DNA from: JBOGZD01 sp050697155
Lineage (GTDB): Bacteria; Actinomycetota; Thermoleophilia; Solirubrobacterales; 70-9
Length of the DNA stretch: 19,672 nucleotides
Direction of reading: 5' to 3'
NCBI GenBank assembly: GCA_050697155.1
Contig: JBOGZD010000053.1
Location: 1-19,672, forward strand
Below are positions 5,679-13,378 of the stretch, one piece after another; the first letter of the stretch is position 1, and the number at the start of each line of letters is the position of its first letter. Both the position numbers and the translations under genes were made by a program. A model generated the notes under the pieces. It was given only the letters and a program-made list of their open reading frames with translations. It had not been told where the DNA came from and searched no databases.

Positions 5679-8047
5679 ACGACCGGATCCCCGCTCGCGG
5701 GCGGTACACCGAGGAGGCTCGGCGCCGGCGCCTCGAGTGGCTTCGCGAGCGCACCGGCGCGCCGCTCGACTCGCTCGGCTCGGGCGCGCTCGACCCCCGC
5801 AAGCTGGCCGGCAACATCGAGAACTTCGTCGCCGGGGTCGAGGTCCCGGTGGGGCTCGCCGGGCCGCTCGAGTTCCACGGCGAGCACGCCCGCGGCCCGA
5901 TCGTCGCCCCGCTTGCGACCACCGAGGGGACGCTGGTCGCCTCGACCTCGCGCGGCGCGCGCGCGATCACGCGCTCGGGGGGCGTGACCACGAAGGTGCT
6001 CTCCCAGCAGATGGTTCGCGCCCCCGCCTGGGAGTTCGACGGCATCCCCGCCGCGGCTCGCTTCGTCGCCTGGGTCGGCGCCGAGCGCGAGGCGATCTCC
6101 GCCCAGGTCGGGCTCGTCTCGCGCCACGCCCGGCTGGTCGAGCTCGAGCCGTTCCAGATCGGCCGCTACGTCCACCTGCGGTTCGTCTATGAGACCGCCG
6201 ACGCTGCCGGGCAGAACATGACCACCGCGGCGACCTGGAGCGCCTGCCGATGGATCAACGACGCGCTCGCCCGGTCCCCGGGCCTCGAGCCGCTGATGTT
6301 CGTGGTCGAGGGCAACATGGCCGGCGACAAGAAGGCCGGCTACCTGAGCCTGATCGCGGGCCGCGGGATGCGGGTCACCGCCGAGTGCTTCGTCGACCGG
6401 GAGACGGTGGAGTCGGTGCTGAAGACCACCCCCGAGGCGATCGACCGGGCCCACCGCCTGGGCGTCGTCGGCGGCCAGCAGGCCGGGATGCTCGGCTACA
6501 GCATCAACGTCTCCAACGTGGTCGCAGCGCTGTTCGTCGCCACCGGCCAGGACATCGGCTGCGTGCACGAGTCGGGCGCCGGGATCTACGCCGTCGAGTC
6601 GACCGGCGACGGGGTGCTGGCGACGATGCTGCTGCCGAGCCTCGTCGTCGGCACGGTCGGCGGCGGCACCCGGCTGCCCCAGCAGCACGACCTGCTCGCG
6701 GCGCTCGGCTGCGCCGGCGACGGGCACGCGTCGCGGCTGGCGGAGATCGTCTGCGGGTTCGCCCTCGCGCTCGACCTGTCGACGATCTCGGCGGTCGCCG
6801 GCGGCCAGTTCGCCGACGCCCATGAGCGGCTGGGCCGCCGCCACCGGGTCGACTGGCTCAAGCCGGACGACCTCGACGCCGCCCTGCTCGAGCCGATGCT
6901 CGCCGAGACGCTCGACGCCGATGGGCTGCGAGTCACCGAGGTGGCGAGGCTCGACGAGCCGGTGGGGTCGAGCATCATCAGCGAGCTGACCGCGTTCGGC
7001 GAGCGGCGGAAGCTGCTCGGCCTGCACCCGCTGCGGGTCACCTACTCGACCGGCAACGGCCGGCCGCGATCGCTCGACCTGGTGGCGAAGGTGAAGCCGC
7101 TCGACCAGGAGCTGATCGTCGAGACCGGCAAGCTCGCCTCGCTCTGCGGCGCCAAGGTCTCCGAGGCCTGGCGGCGCTGGGGCCAGTGGGCCGGGTTCGC
7201 CGGCACCCATACCCGGGAGCTGGCGATCTACCGCCGGCCCGAGCCCGGGCTGCGCGCTGTGCTGCCGCGGCCCTACGGGATCCACGAGGACCCGCGGCGC
7301 GAGGCCTACTTGATCGTGATGGAGCGGCTCGGCGACGACGTGCTGCTGCTCGACGCCGTCGAGGAGCCCGGCCGGTGGACGGCCGAGGACGTCGACCGGG
7401 CGCTGCGGGCGATCGCCGGCGTGCACGCGATCTGGCTCGGCCGCGAGCCCGAGCTGCTCACCGAGGGATGGCTGGGGCCGGTGCTGACCGCCGAGCGGAT
7501 GGAGGCGATGCGCGAGCTGTGGCTGGCCCTCGCCGAGCACAACGCCACCGAGCACCCGGGGCTGATCGACGCCGCCACGCACGCGGTGCTCGAGCGGCTC
7601 GCCTCGGATGCGGGGGCCTGGTGGAGCGAGCTCGAGGCGCTGCCCCGGACCCTGGTCCACAACGACTTCAACCCGCGCAACATCGCGCTGCGGCGCGACG
7701 GGCGCCTGGTCGCCTACGACTGGGAGCTGGCCACCGTCGGCGTCCCCCAGCGCGACCTCGCCGAGCTGCTGGCGTTCGTCCTTTCCGAGTCAGCCACCGA
7801 GGCGGAGGTCGCCCATCACCTCGACGTCCATCGCGAGGCTCTCGCGGCGGCGACCGGGGCGGCGATCGACCTCCGGAGCTGGCGCCGCGGCTACGAGCTG
7901 GCGCTATGGGACTTCCTCACCACGCGGCTGCAGCTCTACCTGATGGCACACACCCAGCGCGAGTACCCGTTCCTCGAGCGTGTGGTGGCGACCGCCAAGC
8001 GGCTCTGGGAGATCGAGTCCGAACGGGTGAGGGTTGATGCGGGTTAG
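5675..8047 (+). CDS. HMG-CoA reductase (class I) fused to an APH/choline-kinase-like phosphotransferase
   Basis: A 790-aa two-domain protein. Residues about 40-395 are a class I HMG-CoA reductase without the membrane anchor: PVGLAGPL, TTEG with catalytic E84, NMAGDKK with K219, GQD with D293, VVGTVGGGTRLP, and H383 at the catalytic His position. The expected reaction is NADPH reduction of 3-hydroxy-3-methylglutaryl-CoA to mevalonate. Residues about 430-780 are a protein-kinase-fold small-molecule kinase: N-lobe Lys near LVAKVKP, HNDFNPRN (H662, D664, N669) and YDWE (D682). So one chain could reduce and then phosphorylate, or phosphorylate a related product. GTG 5675 overlaps the GH3 stop as GTGA. 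Substrate and linkage of the two activities are inferred. All main catalytic residues are present, so neither half looks dead. Confidence 0.85.
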   Translation: MNDRIPARGRYTEEARRRRLEWLRERTGAPLDSLGSGALDPRKLAGNIENFVAGVEVPVGLAGPLEFHGEHARGPIVAPLATTEGTLVASTSRGARAITRSGGVTTKVLSQQMVRAPAWEFDGIPAAARFVAWVGAEREAISAQVGLVSRHARLVELEPFQIGRYVHLRFVYETADAAGQNMTTAATWSACRWINDALARSPGLEPLMFVVEGNMAGDKKAGYLSLIAGRGMRVTAECFVDRETVESVLKTTPEAIDRAHRLGVVGGQQAGMLGYSINVSNVVAALFVATGQDIGCVHESGAGIYAVESTGDGVLATMLLPSLVVGTVGGGTRLPQQHDLLAALGCAGDGHASRLAEIVCGFALALDLSTISAVAGGQFADAHERLGRRHRVDWLKPDDLDAALLEPMLAETLDADGLRVTEVARLDEPVGSSIISELTAFGERRKLLGLHPLRVTYSTGNGRPRSLDLVAKVKPLDQELIVETGKLASLCGAKVSEAWRRWGQWAGFAGTHTRELAIYRRPEPGLRAVLPRPYGIHEDPRREAYLIVMERLGDDVLLLDAVEEPGRWTAEDVDRALRAIAGVHAIWLGREPELLTEGWLGPVLTAERMEAMRELWLALAEHNATEHPGLIDAATHAVLERLASDAGAWWSELEALPRTLVHNDFNPRNIALRRDGRLVAYDWELATVGVPQRDLAELLAFVLSESATEAEVAHHLDVHREALAAATGAAIDLRSWRRGYELALWDFLTTRLQLYLMAHTQREYPFLERVVATAKRLWEIESERVRVDAG

Positions 8048-8078
8048 GCGCGTGCGTGGATAACCCGCATCAACCCTC
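8029..8078. terminator. 18-bp perfect hairpin over the HMGR-kinase stop codon
   Basis: GAGGGTTGATGCGGGTTA at 8029-8046 pairs without mismatch with 8061-8078, leaving a 14-nt loop. The TAG stop (8045-8047) sits at the end of the left arm. There is no T-run. Placement on a stop codon, and the same design after the MFS and acylase genes, suggest an actinobacterial U-tract-free terminator. If so it separates the four-gene operon from the kinase-exporter pair, perhaps only partly. Confidence 0.65.
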
Positions 8079-8100
8079 TGGACCGGGGCGCGGTCGCGCG

Positions 8101-8118
8101 CTAGTGCCGTGTCACTAG
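8101..8118 (+). promoter_or_regulatory. Inverted repeat enclosing the kinase start codon
   Basis: CTAGTG at 8101-8106 and CACTAG at 8113-8118 are perfect arms with the GTG start at 8109 inside the 6-base loop; a second in-frame GTG begins at 8118. It could be an operator or an RNA stem that hides the first start. The arms are short, so chance is possible. Confidence 0.3.
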
Positions 8119-8993
8119 TGGCGGGTCGAGGCAGGGACGGGAGGCCCCTCCGGGTCGCCCTGGTCGGGATCGACGGATCCGGCAAGACGTCTGTCGCCTG
8201 CCGCCTTCGCGAGCTGGCGGGCGAAGACTCGAGGCTCGCCGTCCTTCACTCGCTGCGCCCGCACGAGACCCCCGACGGGCCCATGCACCGGCTCTCGCGC
8301 CGGTTGGAGGCGTTCTCCGCGGTCGCCGACGAGCTGCACAGCCCCGAGCTCAAGCTCGCCGCGCTGTACCTGCAGCTCTGCACCTACGGCCCGATCGAGC
8401 GCTTCTTCTGCGAGACCTATCGGCCCGAGCTCGTGGTCAGCGACCGCCACCCGCTGATCGACACGGCCGTCTACCTGCCGCTCTACGGCCGAGCGGCCGC
8501 CGGCCGGATCGATCCGCCCGAGCCCCCGCCGGACCTCCGGCAGCGACTGGACGCGATCGACCCCGAAGCCCACGACGCGGTGGTCGCCTGGAGCGACGCC
8601 CTCGCTCGGCGGCTCGGCTACGAGACCGACCTCTGGGGCCTCGGCGTGGAGATGCTGGCGATGCTCTCCCGCCCGCCGGACGAGATGCTGGACGACTTCG
8701 CCTACCGCTTCCGGGTCGCGCTCCCCGAGGCGGTCGTCCTGCTCGAGATCGAGGTGGAAGATGCGCTCGAGCGCTCGAGCGCCCGCGAGCGATCGGCAGA
8801 GCAGCACGAGACCTCCGCCTTCCTGGCCCTGGTCCGCGAGCGCTACGACCAGGTGCTCGGCGAGCTCGAGGCAGGTGCCGCGCCGGTCGCCGTCGATCGC
8901 GTCAGCAGCGGCGGGCGCCCGGTCGACGAGGTGGCCGAGGAGGTCGCGCGCAGCCTGCGGCTGGACCTGCCGCGCACGCCCTTGGTGCCGTGA
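8109..8993 (+). CDS. Thymidylate-kinase-like P-loop kinase, noncanonical
   Basis: A 294-aa soluble protein. The P-loop GIDGSGKT (residues 20-27) has the form used by thymidylate kinases and relatives. VVSDRH (D112, R113) matches their DR motif, and an Arg-rich lid (residues about 219-236) is followed by SAFLALVRERYDQVL, again like thymidylate kinase. It is longer than the usual 200-215 aa, with an inserted, proline-rich central part (residues about 130-165), so it is unlikely to be the housekeeping dTMP kinase. Start is GTG 8109; GTG 8118 is possible; neither has a good ribosome-binding site. The stop overlaps the MFS start as GTGA. Given the neighbours, a pathway kinase acting on a small molecule or phosphomonoester is plausible. 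The substrate is unknown. Confidence 0.75.
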   Translation: MSLVAGRGRDGRPLRVALVGIDGSGKTSVACRLRELAGEDSRLAVLHSLRPHETPDGPMHRLSRRLEAFSAVADELHSPELKLAALYLQLCTYGPIERFFCETYRPELVVSDRHPLIDTAVYLPLYGRAAAGRIDPPEPPPDLRQRLDAIDPEAHDAVVAWSDALARRLGYETDLWGLGVEMLAMLSRPPDEMLDDFAYRFRVALPEAVVLLEIEVEDALERSSARERSAEQHETSAFLALVRERYDQVLGELEAGAAPVAVDRVSSGGRPVDEVAEEVARSLRLDLPRTPLVP

Positions 8994-10414
8994 GCGCGGA
9001 GCGGGGCCCGCGGGCCGGCCTGGCACTCGCGGGACTGCTCCTGGCCAGCGCCGGCCCGTCGCTCTCCCAGACCCTGGTGGTGCCCGCGCTGGCCGAGATC
9101 GAGCGCCACTTCGACGCCTCGGCGGATGCCGCGACCTGGGCGCTGACCGGCTTCCTGCTCTCGGTCACGGTCTCCACCCCGCTCGCCGGGAAGCTCGGCG
9201 ACGTCTACGGCAGGCGCCGGGTCCTGATCGGGGTGATCGCCGCCTTCGCGGCCGGCTCGGTCGCCTGCGCGCTGGCTGACTCGATCGAGGTCCTGATCGC
9301 CGGGCGCATCGTCCAGGGCGTCTCGGGAGGGGTGTTCCCGCTCGCCTTCGGGATCATCCGCGAGACCTTCCCGCCCGCCCGGGTGCCGACCGCGATCGGC
9401 GCCGTCAGCGCCACGTTCGGCATCGGCGCGGCGCTCGGGCTCTCGCTCTCGGGGGTGCTGGTCGAGGGAGCCGGACTCGACTGGCTGTTCTGGATCGGGC
9501 TCGCGATCGTGCCTGCGGCCGGGCTGGTCGCGATCGGCCTGCCCGCCGAGCGCCCCCGGCGGCGCGCGGGGATCGACTGGCTCGGCGCCCTGCTCCTCTC
9601 GGGCGCCCTCGGCTGCGTGCTCGTCGGAGTCTCGAACGCGGAGGACTGGGGCTGGGGCTCGGCGGCGACGCTGGGGGCGCTCGGCGGCGGCCTCGGCCTG
9701 GCCGGGCTCTTCGCCGCCACCGAGGCACGCCGCGCCGAGCCGCTGGTCGACCTCGTCCTGCTGCGAGCGCGTCCGGTGCTGATGAGCAACCTGACCGGCC
9801 TGGCGATCGGCTTCGTCATGTTCGCCGCCTTCCTGCTCATCCCCAGGGTCGCCCAGGAGCCAGAGGCGAGCGGCTACGGCCTCTCGGCCTCGGTGAGCGA
9901 GGCAGGACTGCTGATGGCTCCCGGGGCGGTGGCGATGATCTGCGCCGGCCCGCTCGCCGGGGTGCTCGCGAGCAGGCGCTCCTCGCGCGCGCCGCTCGCG
10001 CTCGGGGCGGTCGCCGCCACCGCGGCGCTCACCGTGCTGACGGCGTCGCACGGCGACGTGCTCTCGCTCACGCTCGCCGTGATCGCGCTCGGGGCGGGGA
10101 TCGGGTTCGTCTTCGCCGCGATGGCCAACGTGGTGGTCGAGTCGGTCCCCTCCGGCGAGGTCGGGATCGCGACCGGGATCAACACGATCACGCGCACGAT
10201 CGGCGGAGCGCTCGGCGCCCAGGTTGCGATCGCGATCGTGAGCGCGGGGGAAGCCTCCGGAGGGACGGGCGCCGACTCCCCCTACACCGAGGCGTTCGTG
10301 GTGTCGGCGGTGATCGCCTGCGCCGCGGTGGCGGCAGCGCTCGCCGTCCCGCGCGCGCGGCGGCCGGTGCAGCCCGAGCCAGATCAGCCATTGGACGCGA
10401 GATTGACGAGTTGA
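8990..10414 (+). CDS. MFS transporter, DHA2-type (14 TM) drug/H+ antiporter
   Basis: A 474-aa integral membrane protein with about 14 hydrophobic segments. Motif A GKLGDVYGRRR lies at residues 67-77 in the loop after TM2, and a glycine-rich motif C-like segment (GAALGLSLSGVL) at about 150-161, marking an exporter of the DHA2 drug-efflux group. GTG 8990 overlaps the kinase stop (GTGA), so the two are translationally coupled. The TGA stop is covered by the hairpin at 10402-10444. In this context it is the likely exporter of the product of the neighbouring genes, or a self-resistance pump; this is inference from position only. Confidence 0.9.
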   Translation: MSAERGPRAGLALAGLLLASAGPSLSQTLVVPALAEIERHFDASADAATWALTGFLLSVTVSTPLAGKLGDVYGRRRVLIGVIAAFAAGSVACALADSIEVLIAGRIVQGVSGGVFPLAFGIIRETFPPARVPTAIGAVSATFGIGAALGLSLSGVLVEGAGLDWLFWIGLAIVPAAGLVAIGLPAERPRRRAGIDWLGALLLSGALGCVLVGVSNAEDWGWGSAATLGALGGGLGLAGLFAATEARRAEPLVDLVLLRARPVLMSNLTGLAIGFVMFAAFLLIPRVAQEPEASGYGLSASVSEAGLLMAPGAVAMICAGPLAGVLASRRSSRAPLALGAVAATAALTVLTASHGDVLSLTLAVIALGAGIGFVFAAMANVVVESVPSGEVGIATGINTITRTIGGALGAQVAIAIVSAGEASGGTGADSPYTEAFVVSAVIACAAVAAALAVPRARRPVQPEPDQPLDARLTS

Positions 10415-10444
10415 TGGCGCGTGGCGCGCCGGTAACTCGTCAAT
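10402..10444. terminator. 11-bp hairpin over the MFS stop codon
   Basis: ATTGACGAGTT at 10402-10412 pairs perfectly with AACTCGTCAAT at 10434-10444. The TGA stop is at 10412-10414, and the loop contains its own GGCGCGCC palindrome. No T-run follows. It is probably a terminator of the kinase-MFS unit, and it also argues that the acylase gene does not begin at the TTG/ATG inside this structure. Confidence 0.6.
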
Positions 10445-10500
10445 GGTCGTCGACCACGAACCGGCGCAAGGGGCGGTCCGCCTGGATAAAGTCGCCCGCT

Positions 10501-13299
10501 GTGGTTAGGACATGGAGGTTGGGGGCCTGCGCAGCGCTGGTACTGCTCTCGGTGCCGGCGACCTCGTCGGCGACCCCCGGCGACAGCGGCACCGCCGCCA
10601 CCAAGTCCTCGCAGCGAGACTCGTCAACCACCCGCGCCCCGCAGCCCGGCGCCTACGGCGAGAACGACGCCGGCGGCTTTCGCAACGTGCTCCCGCCCGG
10701 ACAGGGCCAGACCGTGAACGTCGCCGAGGTCGGCGCGTTCGTCGGCCTCGGCACGCGCCCGGAGCACGACCAGGACCAGCTGGGGATGTACGACAGTCTC
10801 GTGCAGGGCGCCCCCGGGCTTCGAGGGACCGCGGACGTGGCCACCTACTTCAAGGACGCGACCTTCGGGGTCACGCCCGCCGACGTCGCGCGCACCTACA
10901 GCCCCCGCGACGACGTGACGATCGTCCGCGACGAGAGCTTCGGCGTCCCGCACGTCTACGGCGAGGGCCGCGCGGGGGCGATGTTCGGCATCGGCTACGC
11001 CTCGGCCGAGGACCGGCTGTTCCTCATGGACGCCCTCCGGCACGCCGGCCGGGCGGAGCTTTCCTCGTTCGCCGGCGGCGGCGAGGGCAACCTGGAGTTC
11101 GACCACAGCCAGTGGCCGGTGGCCCCATATGCGGGCGAAGCGGAGTACCAGCTCCAGTTCGACCGGGGCGATGAGCTCTTCGGCCCCGAGGGGGTCCAGA
11201 TTCAGCAGGACGTGACCAACTACGTGGCCGGAATCAACCAGTACATCGCCGAGGCGCGCGTCAATCCGCTCTTGCTGCCGGGCGAGTACCCGCTGCTGGG
11301 GATGCCCGAGGGGCCGGAGGATTGGAAGGTCACCGACGTGATCGCGACCGCCTCGCTGGTCGCCGGGATCTTCGGCAAGGGCGGCGGCGGCGAGGTCGGG
11401 TCGGCGCTGGTGCTCGAGGCCGCCCGCAAGCGGTTCGGGAAGCGCGGGGGGAAGCGGGTGTGGGCGGACTTCCGCTCGGCCGAGGACTCCGAGACGCCGA
11501 CCACCGTCGAGCGCAAGCGCTTCCGCTATCGCAACCCGCCGCGCAAGGTGCGGGGACTCGCGCTGCCCGACCCGGGCACCGTCGAGCGCGAGCCCTTGAT
11601 CGTCGCCTCGTCGGGGAGCGGGGGCTCGGTCAGAACCGACGCCGAGCGTGACGCCGTGCCCGACATCGGCGACCTCCTGCGACCGCTCCGCTTCACCGAC
11701 ACGTCCTCCAACGCGCTGCTCGTTTCCGAGCGCGAGTCCGAGACCGGGAACCCGATCGCGGTCATGGGGCCGCAGGTCTCCTACTTCACTCCCCAGATCC
11801 TGATCGAGCAGGACGTCCACGCCCCGGCCGGCCCCGAGGGCCCGGCGCTCGACGCCCGCGGAACCGCGTTCCCCGGCACGAACCTCTACGTCCAGCTCGG
11901 GCACGGGCGGAACTACGCCTGGAGCGCGACCTCGGCCGGCCAGGACATCATCGACACGTTCGCGGTCAAGCTCTGTGAGCCGGACGGCTCGAGGCCGACC
12001 CTGGAGTCGATGAGCTACCGCGATCAGGGCGAGTGCAGGCGGTTCGAGGTCCTCGACCGGGTCAACTCCTGGACTCCGTCGCTCGGCGACGACACCCCCG
12101 CCGGCTCGCAGACGCTGCGCGCTCTGCGCTCGGAGGTCGGCCTGGTGACCCACCGGGCGATGGTCAACGGCAAGCCGCATGCATACACCCAGCTACGCGC
12201 CACCTACTTCCACGAGGTCGACTCGGCCGCGGGGTTCGCCCGCTTCAACAATCCGGAGGCGATGGCGACGCCGCAGCGATTCATCGAGACCACCTCGCTG
12301 ATCGAGTACACGTTCAACTGGCTCTACGTCAACCAGGACCGGATCGCGTTCTTCAACTCCGGCGCCAACCCGAAGCGGGACCGGGGAGCGAGCCCGCACT
12401 TCCCGGTCAAGGCGACCCGCGAGTGGAAGCGCTTCGACCCGGAGACGCTGACGTCGGCGCGCTTCCCGGCCTCGAAGCACCCCCAGGTGGTCGACCCGAG
12501 GTTCATCACGAGCTGGAACAACAAGCAGGCGCCCGGCTACCGAGCCGCCGACGACGGGTTCTCCTACCAGTCGGTGCACCGGGTGCTGGCGCTCAACGAC
12601 CGCCTGCGGCGGCTGATCTGGGGCAAGCGCAAGGCGTCGCTGGCGGAGCTGGTCCAGGTGATGGCCGACGCGGGGACCGTCGACGTCCGCGGCGCCTACG
12701 TGCTGCCGCATGCGCTGAAGGTCCTCGGCAAGGCCGGCAAGAGCCCGCGGCTTCGCGACGCGGTAAGCACGCTTCGGGCATGGCTGCGATCGGGCGCCCA
12801 CCGCCGCGATCTCGACCTCGACGGCCACTACGAGGACACCGAGGCGATCAGGATCTTCGACGCCTGGTACCCGCGCCTGATCGCGGCCCAGTTCCGGCCG
12901 GTGCTCGGAAAGAAGCTGTTCGAGGCGATCCAGGGCATGATCTCGATCAAGACCGGACCCGACGAGGACATCGGCAACGCATGGGGCGGCGGCTGGTTCG
13001 GCTACGCCGAGAAGGACCTGCGCACCGTGCTCGGCAAGCGGGTGAAGGGCGCCTACTCGCGCGAGTACTGCGGCCGGGGGAAGCTCAACCGCTGCCGCAA
13101 GGCGCTGGCCAGGTCGCTGAAGACCGCGCTTGCCCACACCTCCGAGGCGGAGCTCTACCCCGACGGGCCCTGCGACGAGGGCGACGCCCAGTGGTGCTCG
13201 GACTCGATCGGCCACACAGCGGTCGGCGCCGTCACCCAGCCGCGGATCCAGTGGCAGAACCGCCCGACCTTCCAGCAGGCCGTGGAGATCGGCGGCTAG
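10501..13299 (+). CDS. Secreted penicillin acylase family (Ntn hydrolase) protein
   Basis: About 932 aa. Start GTG 10501 is chosen because it begins a clean signal peptide (VVRTWRLGACAALVLLSV, cleavage after TSSA about residue 24) and lies beyond the terminator hairpin; TTG 10411 or ATG 10414 would add 29-30 odd residues. The alpha-subunit part shows IVRDESFGVPHVYGEG and GYASAEDRLFLMDALRHAGRAEL. The beta-subunit begins at the nucleophile Ser in TSSNALLVS (S403), which would be exposed by self-cleavage. SWNNKQAPGYRAADD (N673) fits the oxyanion Asn region. Family members cleave amides such as penicillins, acyl-homoserine lactones or cyclic lipopeptides. The substrate here is unknown; it could hydrolyse the amide product expected from the GH3 ligase or a signal molecule (inference). 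It is longer than typical members (750-850 aa). Confidence 0.88.
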   Translation: MVRTWRLGACAALVLLSVPATSSATPGDSGTAATKSSQRDSSTTRAPQPGAYGENDAGGFRNVLPPGQGQTVNVAEVGAFVGLGTRPEHDQDQLGMYDSLVQGAPGLRGTADVATYFKDATFGVTPADVARTYSPRDDVTIVRDESFGVPHVYGEGRAGAMFGIGYASAEDRLFLMDALRHAGRAELSSFAGGGEGNLEFDHSQWPVAPYAGEAEYQLQFDRGDELFGPEGVQIQQDVTNYVAGINQYIAEARVNPLLLPGEYPLLGMPEGPEDWKVTDVIATASLVAGIFGKGGGGEVGSALVLEAARKRFGKRGGKRVWADFRSAEDSETPTTVERKRFRYRNPPRKVRGLALPDPGTVEREPLIVASSGSGGSVRTDAERDAVPDIGDLLRPLRFTDTSSNALLVSERESETGNPIAVMGPQVSYFTPQILIEQDVHAPAGPEGPALDARGTAFPGTNLYVQLGHGRNYAWSATSAGQDIIDTFAVKLCEPDGSRPTLESMSYRDQGECRRFEVLDRVNSWTPSLGDDTPAGSQTLRALRSEVGLVTHRAMVNGKPHAYTQLRATYFHEVDSAAGFARFNNPEAMATPQRFIETTSLIEYTFNWLYVNQDRIAFFNSGANPKRDRGASPHFPVKATREWKRFDPETLTSARFPASKHPQVVDPRFITSWNNKQAPGYRAADDGFSYQSVHRVLALNDRLRRLIWGKRKASLAELVQVMADAGTVDVRGAYVLPHALKVLGKAGKSPRLRDAVSTLRAWLRSGAHRRDLDLDGHYEDTEAIRIFDAWYPRLIAAQFRPVLGKKLFEAIQGMISIKTGPDEDIGNAWGGGWFGYAEKDLRTVLGKRVKGAYSREYCGRGKLNRCRKALARSLKTALAHTSEAELYPDGPCDEGDAQWCSDSIGHTAVGAVTQPRIQWQNRPTFQQAVEIGG

Positions 13300-13366
13300 A
13301 CCGGCGAACGTCCCGGAGCACCCGCTATAGGGGGCAGTCCGGGACGTTCGACGTGGCCGGCGCTAG
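13296..13366. terminator. Long hairpin after the acylase gene
   Basis: CGAACGTCCCGGA at 13305-13317 pairs perfectly with TCCGGGACGTTCG at 13338-13350 around a 20-nt loop. Outer arms CTAG-A-CCGG (13296-13304) and CCGG-CG-CTAG (13357-13366) extend it imperfectly. The acylase TAG stop lies inside the left outer arm, and the next ATG is 13 bases beyond. No T-run. Probably a terminator. Confidence 0.6.
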
Positions 13367-13378
13367 GCTCGCCCGGCG

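Noticed and set aside
5399..7660. Very long minus-strand open frame of over 750 codons
   Set aside because: It is the antisense shadow of the HMG-CoA reductase-kinase gene, which carries all catalytic motifs on the plus strand.
10411..10500. N-terminal extension of the acylase from TTG 10411
   Set aside because: It would start inside the hairpin on the MFS stop and put about 30 hydrophilic residues before an otherwise perfect signal peptide; it has no twin-arginine motif.
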